A stretch of DNA of 64,000 nt from Hoylesella enoeca JCM 12259 (GCF_000613405.1 NZ_BAIX01000001.1:1-64000); one strand, 5' to 3'. Positions 39,950-48,543 are shown, counted from the stretch's first letter. Notes: a model not told the origin generated them from the sequence alone. Made by a program: numbers and translations.

Positions 39950-41675
39950 ATGGAAACAAAAAGAAAATGGATTGACAAATGGCTTACCCTCGCGAAGATG
40001 GGTATTCTATTACCGGTATGCCTCTTTTATGGATGTACCCAAATAGAAGATGGCGGAATGATCTCTATCTCGGAAGGCAAGACAAACAAAGATGCTGCTA
40101 AATTTATTCAAACTATCAACAATCAGCCTGAACAGTTAGCGGCTTATCATCGCCTTTTGGCAGGAAAGAAACCTCTGTACAATTCCGTCAAATTGAGTTA
40201 TAGCACTGAATATGGAATGGTTTATTTCATTCCCTTTCAAGATCCTTCATCCCAAGTCATTAGCGGGGCAATATATTACCCCGTCGAATATGAAATGAGG
40301 GAGGATGACTCTGTAATCCTCAAAGACGCTCTACATTCACCCAAATTGGTTGATGCAGATATTTTGAATAATGAAATACCTATCACCCAACGTTTTCTCT
40401 ATTCACACGAATTCGCCCATCTTGCCAAAAATGGGCTGAAAACAGAAAAGCACCTATTGGATTACGAATTTCTGAAAGATTCAGCTATTGCGGTAGACAT
40501 AAACAATGCTCCAATGACAAGAACCTATCCATTTGAATGTATAGATCTTGAACTCTTTTTTATGGCAGACTATTTCGGTTACTCTCCAGGTATTATCTAT
40601 GGAGTGTCAACAGAAACTATTATGGAATGGGCAAGAGATATCATTAGAAGTATGAATAGAGAACCAAACACGTGCAGATTCTATGTAACTGGTATTAGGC
40701 GCGCTTCTATTCTCATTCCACTTGAAAATGATTTAGGCTCTTACAATTCAATATTAGGATTTGTCGAAACTTTCATTCGAAACCTAAAGATGAAAGCTTT
40801 TAACAGAGACTTTCATTTAACCGTACAATATACTTTTTCTATTGCTCAACTCTCAAATTATTCAGAGCATGGAGGTTATATAGTTATTCCTGGTGGGCAT
40901 AGTGGTGCTACAGGAAGCGTAGAAACAGATAATTCTAATGATAAAGATCCAAGTGGAAAAACAGCGTATGATGAATTTGAAAAAGACTGTAATTCTATAC
41001 AAGAAAGTGAAGATTTAAAGACAGAGATAGATTCTTTTATGAAGATATTAGATTCAGCCAAGGAACTTAAAGGAACTAATTATCGTTATATTGAGTTCTC
41101 TGAATTTACAGATTCCGTACATCGTAACAATTCTATTGAATACGCTGTTGCGGTAGGACTCTATGACTATGGAGAAAAGAGAATATCTAAGATTCAAACA
41201 ATGCATCTGCAACAAAGGCACTGTCAGCACTCAACCAAGTACTATTTTTACTGTTCATAATCATGGAAATCAAACGCCTCCGTCACCACTCGATTTAAAA
41301 GAAGTTTGTGAGATGGCTACTGATACAACACGTCGCAACTTTAAGGGGTATTTAATCTATGCTGATAAAGACTCGACCTTTTATGGACTGACTATCACAG
41401 ATCGAGAAAAAGCAGCTAAACTGTTTGATTCTATAAAAGATGAAATAGCTCCAAATAACAACTTCAAAATAGATGGAAAATGCGAAAACTATTTAGAAAG
41501 CAATAACTCCCTATATGAAGGTTTCTCTTATAATGATGTGATGATAGCTAGATTAGCTCTTGTCATAAAACACTTTGGTGGAGGAATTGGTATTACCAAA
41601 TATAAGAAAAAAGCGAAAAATAATATAACCACCTATGGGATAGGTAAAAATGATAAACCAGTAAAATGTGAATAA
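39950..41675 (+). CDS. Surface lipoprotein with C-terminal JAB/JAMM-like domain, putative polymorphic toxin; frame broken
   Basis: I recognise no close family for most of this protein (about 575 residues if joined). Seen: a lipoprotein signal with Cys29 (LFYGC), followed by TQIEDGG, an acidic run like Bacteroidota surface-export signals; HEFAH at 153-157, an HExxH pattern that may be chance; a Gly/Ser/Asp-rich linker (GGHSGATGSVETDNSNDKDP); and a C-terminal domain with IEYAVAVGLYD, then FTVHNHGNQTPPSPLDL. Glu ... HxH-x6-SxxD is close to the JAMM metal site. The Glu is in the first frame (stop 41260) and HxH in the second (41163-41675), so they belong together. Two missing bases near 41200 and 41217 would read SKIQTNASATKGTVSTQ; one extra base is the alternative. 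Three small secreted proteins follow. JAB-like toxin domains are known in polymorphic toxins. AT-rich codon use suggests acquisition. Confidence 0.55.
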
Positions 41676-41676
41676 T

Positions 41677-42177
41677 ATGAAAAAGCTAATACTAATTTGT
41701 GGGCTCTTACTTATAAATGTAATCCCCCTTTGGAGTCAAATAGAAAAATCAGAAACTCGTGCTTCTGATCAAGATAAGTGTATCCAAGAACTTTTACTTG
41801 AAATAAGTAGAGGTAGTGAAAGTAGGGCATACTATATTCATCAGCCTCTATCTCATATATATGATAGGCTTAAAAATAGTTGTTTTAGAATTAAGCATAT
41901 GTCTACGATGTCCGAAGGGCCGTGGAGCCAACCCGACGGAAAAGAATATATGACGGGGGTCATCCTATACAATAAGACTCTGAAAGAAATGCATCATGAT
42001 AAACAAGAAGTCTATGTCGTAAGAATAGCATTGCATATATGGATCGACGATAGAAAATTCTGGAATAGTCTTCCTAACAACGCATCTTGGATGAAAGCTA
42101 TTCAAGAAAAAACCAAAGATATGATCGTTGAAGATATTTCATTTAAAAAGACACAGATATACAGTGAGACAGAATAA
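41677..42177 (+). CDS. Small secreted protein, copy 1 of 3 (putative immunity protein)
   Basis: A 166-residue protein with signal peptide (ICGLLLINVIPLWSQ), so periplasmic or surface. No known family recognised. The central block HMSTMSEGPWSQPDGKEYM and YNKTLKEM is shared with the next two genes, as are IWIDDRKFWN, LPN and TKDMIV. The N-terminal third is clearly different from copies 2 and 3. It starts 1 base after the stop of the lipoprotein gene, so the two are co-translated units. A tandem set of exported paralogs directly after a toxin-like gene is the classical layout of immunity genes, but this role is inferred from position. Start at ATG 41677; GTG 41668 is less likely. Confidence 0.6.
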   Translation: MKKLILICGLLLINVIPLWSQIEKSETRASDQDKCIQELLLEISRGSESRAYYIHQPLSHIYDRLKNSCFRIKHMSTMSEGPWSQPDGKEYMTGVILYNKTLKEMHHDKQEVYVVRIALHIWIDDRKFWNSLPNNASWMKAIQEKTKDMIVEDISFKKTQIYSETE

Positions 42178-42235
42178 TCATGACTTATTAGAATAGACCG
42201 GATGGAATGGAAGTCATGAAATAAAATAGTATTAT

Positions 42236-42721
42236 ATGAGGAAAGTAACACTGATCTTGGGAATCTTGCTCGTAAGTGTAGTATCGCTTTATGCAAGAAT
42301 AGATAAAGCGACTACACTTAGAAACAATGATAAGTGTGTAGAAGAGTTCTTACATGATATTGTGAGTACGAAAAAGTCTTATATAGGTGAACCATTATCT
42401 AAACTATATGCTAAGATAGCACACAGCTGCTTCCATATCAGACATATGTCTACGATGTCCGAAGGGCCATGGAGTCAACCAGATGGAAAAGAATATATGA
42501 CAGGTGTCATCTTATACAATAAGACTCTGAAAGAAATGCATGATAGACAAGAAGTCTATGTCGTATATATAGATTTAGGTATATGGATCGACGATAGAAA
42601 GTTTTGGAATAATCTTCCCAATGATACTACTTGGATGCAAGCTATTCAAGAGCGAACCAAAGATATGATCGTCAAGGATATCTCGTTTGAAAAGACACAG
42701 ATATACAGTGAGACAGAATAA
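42236..42721 (+). CDS. Small secreted protein, copy 2 of 3 (putative immunity protein)
   Basis: 161 residues with signal peptide (LGILLVSVVSLYA). It is nearly identical to copy 3 over the whole N-terminal half (RIDKATTLRNNDKCVEEFLH) and differs by a few residues elsewhere (YIDLGIW here, RITLNIW there). Two Cys residues (in NDKCVEE and HSCFHIR) could form a disulfide in the periplasm. No database family recognised. The spacers before and after resemble each other, as expected from tandem duplication of a whole gene with its leader. Confidence 0.6.
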   Translation: MRKVTLILGILLVSVVSLYARIDKATTLRNNDKCVEEFLHDIVSTKKSYIGEPLSKLYAKIAHSCFHIRHMSTMSEGPWSQPDGKEYMTGVILYNKTLKEMHDRQEVYVVYIDLGIWIDDRKFWNNLPNDTTWMQAIQERTKDMIVKDISFEKTQIYSETE

Positions 42722-42763
42722 CCATGACTTATTAGATCGAAATAGATGGAAGATAAATATTAT

Positions 42764-43237
42764 ATGAGGAAAGTATTATTTATCTTAGGAATCTTGCTCG
42801 TAAGTGTAGTATCGCTTTATGCAAGAATAGATAAAGCGACTACACTTAGAAATAATGATAAGTGTGTAGAAGAGTTCTTACATGATATTGTGAGTACGAA
42901 AAAGTCTTATATAGGTGAACCAGTATCTAAGCTATATGCTAAGATAGCACACAGCTGCTTCCATATCAGACACATGTCTACGATGTCCGAAGGGCCGTGG
43001 AGCCAACCCGACGGAAAAGAATATATGAAAGGTGTCATCCTATACAATAAGACCCTAAAAGAAATGGATGATAAACAAGAAGTCTATGTCGTAAGAATAA
43101 CTTTGAATATATGGATCGACGATAGAAAGTTTTGGAATAATCTTCCCAATGATACTACTTGGATGCAAGCTATTCAAGAGCGAACCAAAGATATGATCGT
43201 CAAGGATATCTCGTTTAAAAAGACAAGAATTTATTAG
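42764..43237 (+). CDS. Small secreted protein, copy 3 of 3 (putative immunity protein)
   Basis: 157 residues from ATG 42764 (MRKVLFILGILLVSVVSLYA). It matches copy 2 in the N-terminal half and C-terminal third, while its core DNA (from about 42974) is closer to copy 1, with GGGCCGTGGAGCCAACCCGA in both where copy 2 reads differently. It ends four residues short of the others (KTRIY instead of KTQIYSETE). Recent duplication with gene conversion is the simplest reading. Function unknown; putative immunity by position. Confidence 0.6.
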   Translation: MRKVLFILGILLVSVVSLYARIDKATTLRNNDKCVEEFLHDIVSTKKSYIGEPVSKLYAKIAHSCFHIRHMSTMSEGPWSQPDGKEYMKGVILYNKTLKEMDDKQEVYVVRITLNIWIDDRKFWNNLPNDTTWMQAIQERTKDMIVKDISFKKTRIY

Positions 43238-43304
43238 ATAATAAGGACATTCAGATACAAGAATAAGAAAGGTAGGTGGAAGTAACGAATTAGTTTGCAA
43301 AACA

Positions 43305-43397
43305 GAATGTGACAGATATGACGAAACCACTTCTATACGTATAGAAACAAATATACATGTGATTCCGTTTTAATCCAAATGGATTTCTGTCACATTC
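43305..43397. repeat. 93-bp element bounded by 11-bp inverted repeats
   Basis: GAATGTGACAG at 43305-43315 is perfectly repeated in inverse at 43387-43397. Inside is a perfect 16-bp palindrome, TTCTATACGTATAGAA, at 43331-43346. It sits between the AT-rich island and the ahpF stop. It could be a miniature inverted-repeat element or a folded 3' region; no gene is seen. Confidence 0.45.
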
Positions 43398-43411
43398 TCA
43401 TACCTCCTGAG

Positions 43412-44977
43412 TTAAGAGGCTATAACGCCGCGGATGCGGTCTTCAAAAGCAGAGAGAGCAGCCTTGGCACCTCCGCCCATAGCAATGATAATCTGCTTGT
43501 AAGGAACACTCGACACATCGCCGGCAGCATAGACACCTGGCAATGATGTGCGGTTGGTCTCGTCGATCTTTACTTCCCGATGAGCAGTCAGTTCCAATTG
43601 CCCATTGAATAAGTCGCTGTTGGGACTCAATCCTATCTGTACAAACACGCCATCCAGTTTGATTTCACGCTCTGCATCGGTGTTACGATCCTTCACACAA
43701 AGGGCTGTCAACTTTTCTCCATCACCCAGTACGGCAGTCGTCTGCGATGAAACGAAGATCTCTACATTACTCAGACTGCGGGCTTTCTCCTGCAAAACAG
43801 TGTCGGCACCGAGCTTATCGGCAAACTCCAACACGGTGACATTCCGACAGATTCCGGCCAAATCGATAGCTGCTTCGATACCCGAATTACCGCCCCCAAT
43901 GACTGCCACATCTTTATTCCGATAAAAAGGACCGTCGCAATGGGGACAGAAATGCACACCATGACCGATATAACGAGCTTCATCTTCGACATTCAACCGA
44001 CGCCAACCGGCACCTGTCGCAAGGATGACTGCGGGTGAAACAAATTCCTCGCCGCCACGAACGAATACACGTTTCTGCGTTCCTTGCAGCGCTACACGGT
44101 CTATTTTTCGATTTTCAAAGACATCGATTTCATAACGACCGATATGTTCTTTGAGATTGGCAGCTAATTGTGCACCTGTCGTTTGAGGCACGGAGATGAG
44201 ATTTTCAATACCTACCGTGTCTTTCACCTGACCTCCGATGCGTTCTGCAATGATACCGACGCGCAGACCTTTGCGAGCCGAATAAATAGCGGCCGATGCT
44301 CCGGCAGGTCCTCCTCCGAGTACAATGACATCATAAGTACGTTCGATCGGTTCGCCGATAGCAGTTTCCGAACTGCCCATTCGGTCTTCTAATTTCTGCA
44401 AAAGCTCACCTAAATCACCGCGACCCGTATGAAACGGTTCGCCGTTAACAAACACCGAGGGTACGCCTTGTATGTTCCGCCGACTCACTTCGTCTTGAAA
44501 CAAAGCTCCGTCAATCATTTCATTGCTGATCGAAGGATTGAGAAGCGCCATCACATTGAGTGCTTGCACAACATCAGGACAATTCGTGCAGGTGAGTGAA
44601 ACATACGTTTCAAACTTTATCTCATCCTGAATAGCTGCTATCCGACAACTAATGGCCTCATCGGGAAGATTCTTTCCCTGTCCGTCTGCATTGAGTACAG
44701 CTAACAAAAGCGATGTAAACTCGTGCCCGTTAGGGATTCCACGGAAGCGAATACCTATCTCTTGTCCGTCTTTCAATAACGAAAAGGCCAACTGATGAAA
44801 TTCATCTTCGACGAAAGTAACCGTGAGTCGGTCGGACGTCGATGCGAAATCATTGAGAAATTCGCGCATTTCCACTGCCTTGTCATTATCAGAACCGATG
44901 ACGGCAGCTAATGTATAGTTTGATTGCAAGCCCTGAAACAGGTCGCGAACTTGACTTAAAATATTGGTATCTAACAT
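43412..44977 (-). CDS. ahpF: Alkyl hydroperoxide reductase subunit F
   Basis: A 521-residue flavoprotein that passes electrons from NADH to AhpC. The N-terminal part has two thioredoxin-like folds with the redox pair CTNCPD (about residues 129-132). The FAD/NAD part holds VLGGGPAGASAAIYSARKG, the second redox pair CPHCDG, VIGGGNSGIEAAIDLAG and GVYAAGDVSSVPYKQ. ATG 44977 is chosen because a strong Shine-Dalgarno sequence lies just upstream; an in-frame ATG at 44992 overlaps it. It follows ahpC with a hairpin between the genes, which may lower its expression relative to ahpC. Confidence 0.96.
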   Translation of the reverse strand: MLDTNILSQVRDLFQGLQSNYTLAAVIGSDNDKAVEMREFLNDFASTSDRLTVTFVEDEFHQLAFSLLKDGQEIGIRFRGIPNGHEFTSLLLAVLNADGQGKNLPDEAISCRIAAIQDEIKFETYVSLTCTNCPDVVQALNVMALLNPSISNEMIDGALFQDEVSRRNIQGVPSVFVNGEPFHTGRGDLGELLQKLEDRMGSSETAIGEPIERTYDVIVLGGGPAGASAAIYSARKGLRVGIIAERIGGQVKDTVGIENLISVPQTTGAQLAANLKEHIGRYEIDVFENRKIDRVALQGTQKRVFVRGGEEFVSPAVILATGAGWRRLNVEDEARYIGHGVHFCPHCDGPFYRNKDVAVIGGGNSGIEAAIDLAGICRNVTVLEFADKLGADTVLQEKARSLSNVEIFVSSQTTAVLGDGEKLTALCVKDRNTDAEREIKLDGVFVQIGLSPNSDLFNGQLELTAHREVKIDETNRTSLPGVYAAGDVSSVPYKQIIIAMGGGAKAALSAFEDRIRGVIAS

Positions 44978-44982
44978 TGAGT

Positions 44983-44989
44983 TCCTCCT
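44983..44989 (-). promoter_or_regulatory. Strong ribosome binding site of ahpF
   Basis: Minus strand reads AGGAGGA, ending 5 bases before the ATG at 44977. It is unusual here, since most genes in this window lack a clear Shine-Dalgarno sequence, and it decides the start. Confidence 0.7.
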
Positions 44990-45086
44990 CATTCTTCCCT
45001 CAGAGGGAAAGTAATTTCTATGGATTTATATTTTGATTGATTCGTATCAATACTCTTTTTTAAACTTCAATAAAACTCAAAAAAAT

Positions 45087-45113
45087 AAAACCCTCCTTAT
45101 GAGGGAGGGTTTT
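45087..45113 (-). terminator. Hairpin between ahpC and ahpF
   Basis: AAAACCCTCC with its complement GGAGGGTTTT forms a 10-bp stem with a 7-base loop, 14 bases after the ahpC stop. On the minus strand the stem is followed by TTTATTTTTTT-like sequence, so it is a good intrinsic terminator that would let only part of transcription reach ahpF. Confidence 0.75.
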
Positions 45114-45127
45114 AAAGGGATTCATTC

Positions 45128-45694
45128 TTAGATTTTCCCTACCAAATCAATACTTGGTTTCAGTGTCTCTGCACCCTCGTTCCACTTTGCGGGACAAACT
45201 TCACCGGGGTGAGAAGCTACGAATTGAGCTGCTTTTACCTTGCGGACGAGTTCGTCTGCATTGCGTCCGATACTGTTATCCTGTATTTCACAGAGCTTGA
45301 TAAGGCCTTCCGGGTCAACGAGGAATGTTCCTCGGTAAGCCAATCCTTCATCTTCCTTATACACACCGAAGCCTTTTGCCAACACAGCCAACGGATCGGC
45401 GAGCATCGTGTAATTGATTTTCTTAATGCTGTCAGAGGCATCGTGCCAAGCTTTATGTACGAAGTGAGTGTCGCAACTTACTGAAAATACCTCCACACCC
45501 ATTGCTTTCAGCTCGTCGTATTTACCTGCAAGATCTACCAATTCGGTAGGACATACGAAGGTAAAATCAGCCGGATAGAAGAAGAACAGAGCCCATTTAC
45601 CCTTAATATCTTCGTTAGATACTTTCTTAAATTCGCCGTTCTGAAAGGCATTTACATTAAACTCAGGTGCTTGTGAATTGATAATTGATGACAT
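45128..45694 (-). CDS. ahpC: Peroxiredoxin, alkyl hydroperoxide reductase subunit C
   Basis: A 188-residue typical 2-Cys peroxiredoxin of the AhpC group. The peroxidatic Cys is C48 in DFTFVCPTE and the resolving Cys lies in GEVCPAKW near the C-terminus. It reduces hydrogen peroxide and organic peroxides and is regenerated by AhpF, encoded downstream. Length and all motifs are as expected. With sodB and oxyR close by, it forms an oxidative-stress region typical of aerotolerant anaerobes. Confidence 0.97.
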   Translation of the reverse strand: MSSIINSQAPEFNVNAFQNGEFKKVSNEDIKGKWALFFFYPADFTFVCPTELVDLAGKYDELKAMGVEVFSVSCDTHFVHKAWHDASDSIKKINYTMLADPLAVLAKGFGVYKEDEGLAYRGTFLVDPEGLIKLCEIQDNSIGRNADELVRKVKAAQFVASHPGEVCPAKWNEGAETLKPSIDLVGKI

Positions 45695-45724
45695 AATGAT
45701 TAAGTTTTAAAACCTCTCTCCACT

Positions 45725-45740
45725 CCTCCCAAAAGGGAGG
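45725..45740 (-). terminator. Small hairpin between sodB and ahpC
   Basis: CCTCCC-AAAA-GGGAGG, about 120 bases past the sodB stop and 30 bases ahead of ahpC. Possible sodB terminator or ahpC leader structure. Confidence 0.4.
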
Positions 45741-45859
45741 GAGAATCTATTGAGTTGTTAGTGAGAGGATGAATATAAATTGTTTAATTTAAATTGAAAA
45801 TTCCATGAATAGTGAATCCTTACACCTTTTCAAATAAGAAGAGGGTAGGGGAGAGTCAT

Positions 45860-46449
45860 TTACTGCATTCGCTTACCCACAACCTCCCAGTCGATAATAT
45901 CCCATACGGCTGCGATATGATCCGGACGGCGATTCTGGTAATCAAGATAGTAAGCGTGTTCCCACACATCTATGCACATCAAAGGATTGAGCCACTGTGC
46001 AAAGGATTACTACCGTTAGCCTCTTTGGTAATGACCAACTTACCATTTTGGTCCTGAGAGAGCCATGCCCAACCTGAACCGAACAACGAAACAGCAGCTT
46101 GTGTAAACTCTTTTTTAAATGTTTCAAAGTCTCCGAAAAATGCATTGATAGCTTCGGCAATCTTTCCTTGCGGTACGTTTTCACTGACAGGAGACTTGAA
46201 TTGAGTGAAATAAAGCGTATGATTCAATACTTGTCCTGCGTTATTGAACACCGGACCTTCGGGTGCAATCTTAACAATCTCCTCCACAGATTTGCCTTCT
46301 AACTCAGTACCTTTAATCAAATTATTGAGCGTATTGACATAATTCTGTAAGTGTTTACCATAATGAAAATTGATGGTTTGCTCGCTAATAATCGGTTCCA
46401 ATGCGTTAGGTGCATACGGAAGTTGTGGCATTTGTATCGTCATAAACAA
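45860..46449 (-). CDS. sodB: Fe/Mn superoxide dismutase, broken by an apparent one-base deletion
   Basis: The corrected product is about 196 residues, the usual size. It converts superoxide to oxygen and hydrogen peroxide. Metal ligands and motifs are visible: [13 protein letters not shown] (first His), NHTLYF (second His), SGWAWLSQD and, after the break, [17 protein letters not shown] (Asp and last His). The frame breaks at about 45991-45993: one base restored (minus strand GTGGCTC to GTGGGCTC) gives [17 protein letters not shown]. Active-site residues lie on both sides, so the gene is probably intact in the organism. Fe or Mn use cannot be settled; sodB is chosen by length and the common naming in this group. 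Confidence 0.92.
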
Positions 46450-46494
46450 TAGTAATTTAGTTAATAATATATCGTTTTAATTCTTATTCTGATG

Positions 46495-46502
46495 CAAAGG
46501 TA
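46495..46502 (-). promoter_or_regulatory. Putative -7 element for sodB
   Basis: Minus strand reads TACCTTTG, 45 bases upstream of the sodB start, in the divergent region shared with oxyR. Confidence 0.55.
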
Positions 46503-46666
46503 TGATGATCTCACGTTGTTTCAAACAGATAAAACCTATCATCTCATTGAGATTATCTATAAACGACACTTTGAATCCCTGTTTATCAACATTCCACACG
46601 ATCGTAACAAAAACACAACAAGCTGAAAAAACGCAAGTAAGCATTGTTCATCTCGCATTTTATACT

Positions 46667-46674
46667 TATCTTTG
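46667..46674 (+). promoter_or_regulatory. Putative -7 element for oxyR
   Basis: TATCTTTG, a match to TAnnTTTG, 17 bases upstream of the oxyR start codon. Confidence 0.55.
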
Positions 46675-46691
46675 CGAACAACCTTATATAT

Positions 46692-47618
46692 ATGACACTA
46701 CAACAATTGGAATACATTGTGGCCGTGTATCGCCACAAACACTTTGCCAAAGCAGCCGAAAACTGTAATGTAACGCAGCCTACCCTGAGTTCGATGGTGC
46801 AGAAATTGGAAGACGAATTGAGTGTAAAGATCTTCGATCGAAAGACCAATCCCATTACCGTTACACCTATTGGACGACTCGTTGTGGAGCAAGCGTGGCG
46901 CACACTACTGCGTGCTCGCAAGATAAAAGAGACCGTAGAAGAAGAAAAACACTCGTTGATGGGAACGTTCAGAGTGGGTATTCTGCCTACGATTGCACCT
47001 TATCTGATTCCTCGTTTCTTACCACAACTGATGCGAAAATATCCTGAAATGGACATCCGTGTTGCCGAAATGAAGACCGAAGACATCAAACGTGCCTTGC
47101 GACACGATGACATCGACGCCGGTATTTTAGCTCAATTAGATGATATGGACGACTTTAACGTCACGCCGCTCTTCTTTGAACAGTTCTTCGCTTACGTGGC
47201 TCGAGAAGATAATTTATTTAAAAACAAAACCATCAAAACAAGCGATCTCACCGAAGAATATCTATGGTTGCTCGATGAAGGACACTGTTTCCGCGATCAA
47301 CTCGTAAAGTTCTGTCATCTTAAAGCTGCCAATAAGAGCAAGAAAGCCTATTCTCTCGGCAGCATCGAAACCTTTATGCGCATCGTGGAAAGCGGCAAAG
47401 GCGTTACCTTTATTCCCGAACTCGCCACCTATCAATTCAATAATCACCAAATGGAACTTGTCCGTCCGTTTGCCATTCCGATACCCACACGCGAGATTGT
47501 GATGCTCACCGGCAAGAGCTTCATCCGCCAAACGATTCGCGATTTGCTTACAGAAGAAATCCGAAATGCTGTTCCTAAGGAAATGCTTCAATTGAGAACG
47601 GCGCAAATTAAAGTGTAA
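46692..47618 (+). CDS. oxyR: Peroxide-sensing LysR-family regulator
   Basis: A 308-residue LysR-type regulator. The N-terminal winged helix-turn-helix reads MTLQQLEYIVAVYRHKHFAK and SQPTLS-like AAENCNVTQPTLSSMVQKLE. The regulatory domain has LLDEGHCFRDQLVKFCHL, in which the Cys residues fall at 199 and 208 by codon count, the same numbers as the redox Cys pair of Escherichia coli OxyR. This makes OxyR the confident call. It is divergent from sodB, near ahpC/ahpF, its likely targets. The start at ATG 46692 is chosen because upstream in-frame codons overlap the promoter. Confidence 0.95.
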   Translation: MTLQQLEYIVAVYRHKHFAKAAENCNVTQPTLSSMVQKLEDELSVKIFDRKTNPITVTPIGRLVVEQAWRTLLRARKIKETVEEEKHSLMGTFRVGILPTIAPYLIPRFLPQLMRKYPEMDIRVAEMKTEDIKRALRHDDIDAGILAQLDDMDDFNVTPLFFEQFFAYVAREDNLFKNKTIKTSDLTEEYLWLLDEGHCFRDQLVKFCHLKAANKSKKAYSLGSIETFMRIVESGKGVTFIPELATYQFNNHQMELVRPFAIPIPTREIVMLTGKSFIRQTIRDLLTEEIRNAVPKEMLQLRTAQIKV

Positions 47619-47700
47619 TAATGTTTTAATCAATGTATTGATTAAAACTCTATTAATCAATTTGTTTACGCATTAACTCATCAATCAATAGAAGTAAGAA

Positions 47701-47736
47701 CCTCGAATCAAGTGTCCCACGACAGTCAATTCGAGG
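47701..47736 (+). terminator. Hairpin after oxyR
   Basis: CCTCGAAT at 47701-47708 and ATTCGAGG at 47729-47736, followed by ATTTTGTT, 83 bases past the oxyR stop. Confidence 0.5.
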
Positions 47737-48067
47737 ATTTTGTTATTAATATTAAATGTAACCTCTTATTATCCTTAATAACAATCTTCATCACAGCTGT
47801 CCTGTTCTGACAAAACAAATGACAGCTATCAACACACTAAACATTATCTATTATCCATTTCTTTTACATCTATTGTAAGTTAGATTAATTCCGCAGAGTT
47901 ATTCGTTTTAACTGTAATCAATACAACTTCTTGCATGGAAAGTTACGCTTTTAACTAAAATTAAATATTATATTAATTCCAAATAAATATTCATCATTTT
48001 TTTATTAAAGATAGTTCATTAATACAATTACAAAATTTAAAGCTATCATTATTACCTATCAGCTTTC
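47737..48067. other. AT-rich gene-free sequence
   Basis: No gene, RNA or clear repeat is recognised. The stretch is very AT-rich, especially 47941-48060, and may belong to the origin candidate downstream. Confidence 0.4.
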
Positions 48068-48155
48068 AATTTAAGCATGAATTAACTTGTAATTCATACT
48101 TAAATACCATACAATTAAGCGTGAATTGCACGATAACTAACTGTTCATTGGAATC
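48068..48155. repeat. 22-bp-phased repeat locus H
   Basis: Four units (48068, 48090, 48112, 48134) with words CAATTAAGCGTGAATTGCAC and TAACTAACTGTTCATTG. It is more degenerate than other loci and lies about 100 bases left of the DnaA-box cluster. Confidence 0.5.
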
Positions 48156-48250
48156 TGTGATATATCTGACTGATTCACAGTAACATATCAACAATAAAAC
48201 TATTCATGACAATCAACTACTCATATTGTTGTCAAAAATGTTGATAACTC

Positions 48251-48543
48251 TGTGGAAAAATGTGTGGAAAATTTGTTGATTATCCATACACCCAAGATGA
48301 ATCACCGCGAAATGTGGAAATCTTCGCAGTTTTAAAAGTCATTTCACTCAATTTTCCACCTGCTCAATGACAAAATATTTATCCACTTTTCAACTTCACT
48401 CGAATAGTGAGAAATTGTGGATAAAACACTGATCGCTTTATTAATCAATAAATTATCAAAAGAATAAACTGTGGAAAATAATTTCTATGTGTGTATAACG
48501 AAATATCCAAACAAAATTTAATCAAGTTATCCACTTATCCACA
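48251..48543. other. Candidate replication origin: DnaA-box cluster
   Basis: Perfect TTATCCACA boxes at 48535-48543 (plus) and 48416-48424 (minus). Boxes with one mismatch at 48251-48259, 48263-48271 and 48470-48478 (minus, TTTTCCACA) and at 48280-48288, 48379-48387 and 48527-48535 (plus). Further two-mismatch copies are at 48313 and 48353. About eight boxes in 300 bp within a 1-kb gene-free AT-rich gap, with an A/T-only stretch at 48572-48602 to the right, are what a bacterial oriC looks like. dnaA is not adjacent, which is common in this phylum. Confidence 0.65.
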
